This document shows, piece after piece, positions 61,901-64,000 of a stretch of DNA of 64,000 nucleotides. Source of the DNA: Nemopilema nomurai (taxonomy: Eukaryota; Cnidaria; Scyphozoa; Rhizostomeae; Rhizostomatidae); assembly GCA_003864495.1 (NCBI GenBank), contig ML133380.1:1108789-1172788 (forward strand), read 5' to 3'. Both the position numbers and the translations under genes were made by a program. The notes below the pieces were generated by a model. It had not been told where the DNA came from. It did no database searches and saw only the letters and a list, made by a program, of their open reading frames with translations. Position 1 is the stretch's first letter; each line of letters begins with the position of its first letter.

Positions 61901-64000
61901 CCTTTTTTGCTCTCAACTTCGAAATACGGGTTGTCCAGTGAAACCAGTCACTGCAACAGCCTCTATTGGACCTATTACGCCTTCTCAAGGCAATAAAAGA
62001 CGAAAAAATTTCCCACCCAGAATGACCATTTTTGCAAGGCTATAGCCTTGGTTTTTGTGCGAAAACCGGCCGCCCCTTTTTTGCTCTCAACTTCGAAATA
62101 CGGGTTGTCCAGTGAAACCAGTCACTGCAACAGCCTCTATTGGACCTATTACGCCTTCTCAAGGCAATAAAAGACGAAAAAATTTCCCACCCAGAATGAC
62201 CATTTTTGCAAGGCTATAGCCTTGGTTTTTGTGCGAAAACCGGCCGCCCCTTTTTTGCTCTCAACTTCGAAATACGGGTTGTCCAGTGAAACCAGTCACT
62301 GCAACAGCCTCTATTGGACCTATTACGCCTTCTCAAGGCAATAAAAGACGAAAAAATTTCCCACCCAGAATGACCATTTTTGCAAGGCTATAGCCTTGGT
62401 TTTTGTGCGAAAACCGGCCGCCCCTTTTTTGCTCTCAACTTCGAAATACGGGTTGTCCAGTGAAACCAGTCACTGCAACAGCCTCTATTGGACCTATTAC
62501 GCCTTCTCAAGGCAATAAAAGACGAAAAAATTTCCCACCCAGAATGACCATTTTTGCAAGGCTATAGCCTTGGTTTTTGTGCGAAAACCGGCCGCCCCTT
62601 TTTTGCTCTCAACTTCGAAATACGGGTTGTCCAGTGAAACCAGTCACTGCAACAGCCTCTATTGGACCTATTACGCCTTCTCAAGGCAATAAAAGACGAA
62701 AAAATTTCCCACCCAGAATGACCATTTTTGCAAGGCTATAGCCTTGGTTTTTGTGCGAAAACCGGCCGCCCCTTTTTTGCTCTCAACTTCGAAATACGGG
62801 TTGTCCAGTGAAACCAGTCACTGCAACAGCCTCTATTGGACCTATTACGCCTTCTCAAGGCAATAAAAGACGAAAAAATTTCCCACCCAGAATGACCATT
62901 TTTGCAAGGCTATAGCCTTGGTTTTTGTGCGAAAACCGGCCGCCCCTTTTTTGCTCTCAACTTCGAAATACGGGTTGTCCAGTGAAACCAGTCACTGCAA
63001 CAGCCTCTATTGGACCTATTACGCCTTCTCAAGGCAATAAAAGACGAAAAAATTTCCCACCCAGAATGACCATTTTTGCAAGGCTATAGCCTTGGTTTTT
63101 GTGCGAAAACCGGCCGCCCCTTTTTTGCTCTCAACTTCGAAATACGGGTTGTCCAGTGAAACCAGTCACTGCAACAGCCTCTATTGGACCTATTACGCCT
63201 TCTCAAGGCAATAAAAGACGAAAAATATTCCCACCCAGAATGACCATTTTTGCAAGGCTATAGCCTTGGTTTTGTGCGAAAACCTGCCGCCCCTATTTTG
63301 CTCGCAACTACGAAATACGGGTTTTCCAATGACACCAGTCACTGCAACAGCCTCTATCGGACCTATTACGCCTTCTCAAGGCAATAAAAGACGAAAAAAT
63401 TTCCCACCCAGAATGACCATTTTTGCAAGGCTATAGCCTTGGTTTTTGTGCGAAAACCGGCCGCCCCTTTTTTGCTCTCAACTTCGAAATACGGGTTGTC
63501 CAGTGAAACCAGTCACTGCAACAGCCTCTATTGGACCTATTACGCCTTCTCAAGGCAATAAAAGACGAAAAAATTTCCCACCCAGAATGACCATTTTTGC
63601 AAGGCTATAGCCTTGGTTTTTGTGCGAAAACCGGCCGCCCCTTTTTTGCTCTCAACTTCGAAATACGGGTTGTCCAGTGAAACCAGTCACTGCAACAGCC
63701 TCTATTGGACCTATTACGCCTTCTCAAGGCAATAAAAGACGAAAAAATTTCCCACCCAGAATGACCATTTTTGCAAGGCTATAGCCTTGGTTTTTGTGCG
63801 AAAACCGGCCGCCCCTTTTTTGCTCTCAACTTCGAAATACGGGTTGTCCAGTGAAACCAGTCACTGCAACAGCCTCTATTGGACCTATTACGCCTTCTCA
63901 AGGCAATAAAAGACGAAAAAATTTCCCACCCAGAATGACCATTTTTGCAAGGCTATAGCCTTGGTTTTTGTGCGAAAACCGGCCGCCCCTTTTTTCTCAA
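55925..64000. repeat. Tandem satellite, about 47 monomers of about 174 bp
   Basis: Successive copies of the word CTTGGTTTTTGTGCGAAAACC lie 172-175 bp apart (for example 55981, 56156, 56331, 56506, 56680, 56854, 57028, 57203), with mode 174. I count about 47 occurrences up to 63960, and the array runs off the window. Each monomer includes a 16-bp perfect palindrome (CAAGGCTATAGCCTTG), CCCACCCAGAATGACC, CCAGTCACTGCAACAGC and CTTCTCAAGGCAATAAAAG. The first monomers (to about 56400) are the most diverged; the interior is nearly identical. A deviant monomer sits at about 63215-63390. ORFs of 60-67 codons on both strands (one of 121) repeat with the monomer, mostly need TTG starts, and are not considered genes. 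Confidence 0.97.

Noticed and set aside
55975..63960. True CENP-B box in the satellite monomer
   Set aside because: The two half-sites TTCG and CGGG are present, but the spacer is five bases instead of seven, so I report only a near-miss.
55925..64000. CRISPR-like array or repeated small genes in the satellite
   Set aside because: There are no short repeats with unique spacers; whole 174-bp units are repeated without variable spacers. The recurring 60-67-codon ORFs mostly start at TTG and change frame with one-base length differences.

Overview
The window looks like nuclear DNA of an animal, most plausibly an anthozoan cnidarian (sea anemone or coral). Reasons: AT-rich intergenic DNA; genes cut into many small GT-AG exons; animal-type families (an SLC5 sodium/monocarboxylate transporter, a rhodopsin-class GPCR, an SCAF1/PHRF1-type SR-like nuclear protein); tRNA-derived SINEs; many short terminal-inverted-repeat elements. 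The phylum is inference; nothing here fixes the species.

Layout. 1-12.86 kb has no gene I can support; it holds four short TIR (MITE-like) elements and microsatellites. 12.86-28.03 kb (minus strand) is a complete 14-exon SLC5 sodium-coupled monocarboxylate transporter; I placed every splice junction and the exons join into one 623-residue frame. Its introns carry SINEs, MITEs and tandem duplications. 28.03-32.39 kb is intergenic. 32.39-37.28 kb (minus) is a four-exon nuclear protein with a lysine/serine/acid-rich body and a C-terminal SCAF1/PHRF1-type domain; its first exon has an apparent one-base frameshift. Just upstream lies a truncated retroelement copy flanked by a 12-bp direct repeat. 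39.26-45.75 kb (minus) is the most unusual gene: a very large, apparently secreted, low-complexity protein with His-rich, poly-Pro and Lys/Glu/Asp-repeat regions and a recurring DPYxxxG motif; two introns fall inside the glycine codon of that motif. 45.75-53.16 kb is mostly intergenic, with one orphan coding exon on the plus strand (51.83-52.15 kb). 53.16-54.13 kb (minus) is an intronless class A GPCR, preceded by a 61-codon uORF whose stop overlaps the GPCR start. From about 55.93 kb to the window end runs a tandem satellite of about 47 monomers of about 174 bp; it continues past the window.

The supported multi-exon genes and the GPCR are all on the minus strand, but nothing suggests that they work together. 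They are independent eukaryotic genes in a repeat-rich region next to a satellite block. The candidates for something undescribed are the DPYxxxG protein and the satellite, whose monomer has a 16-bp palindrome and a near-miss to a CENP-B box.
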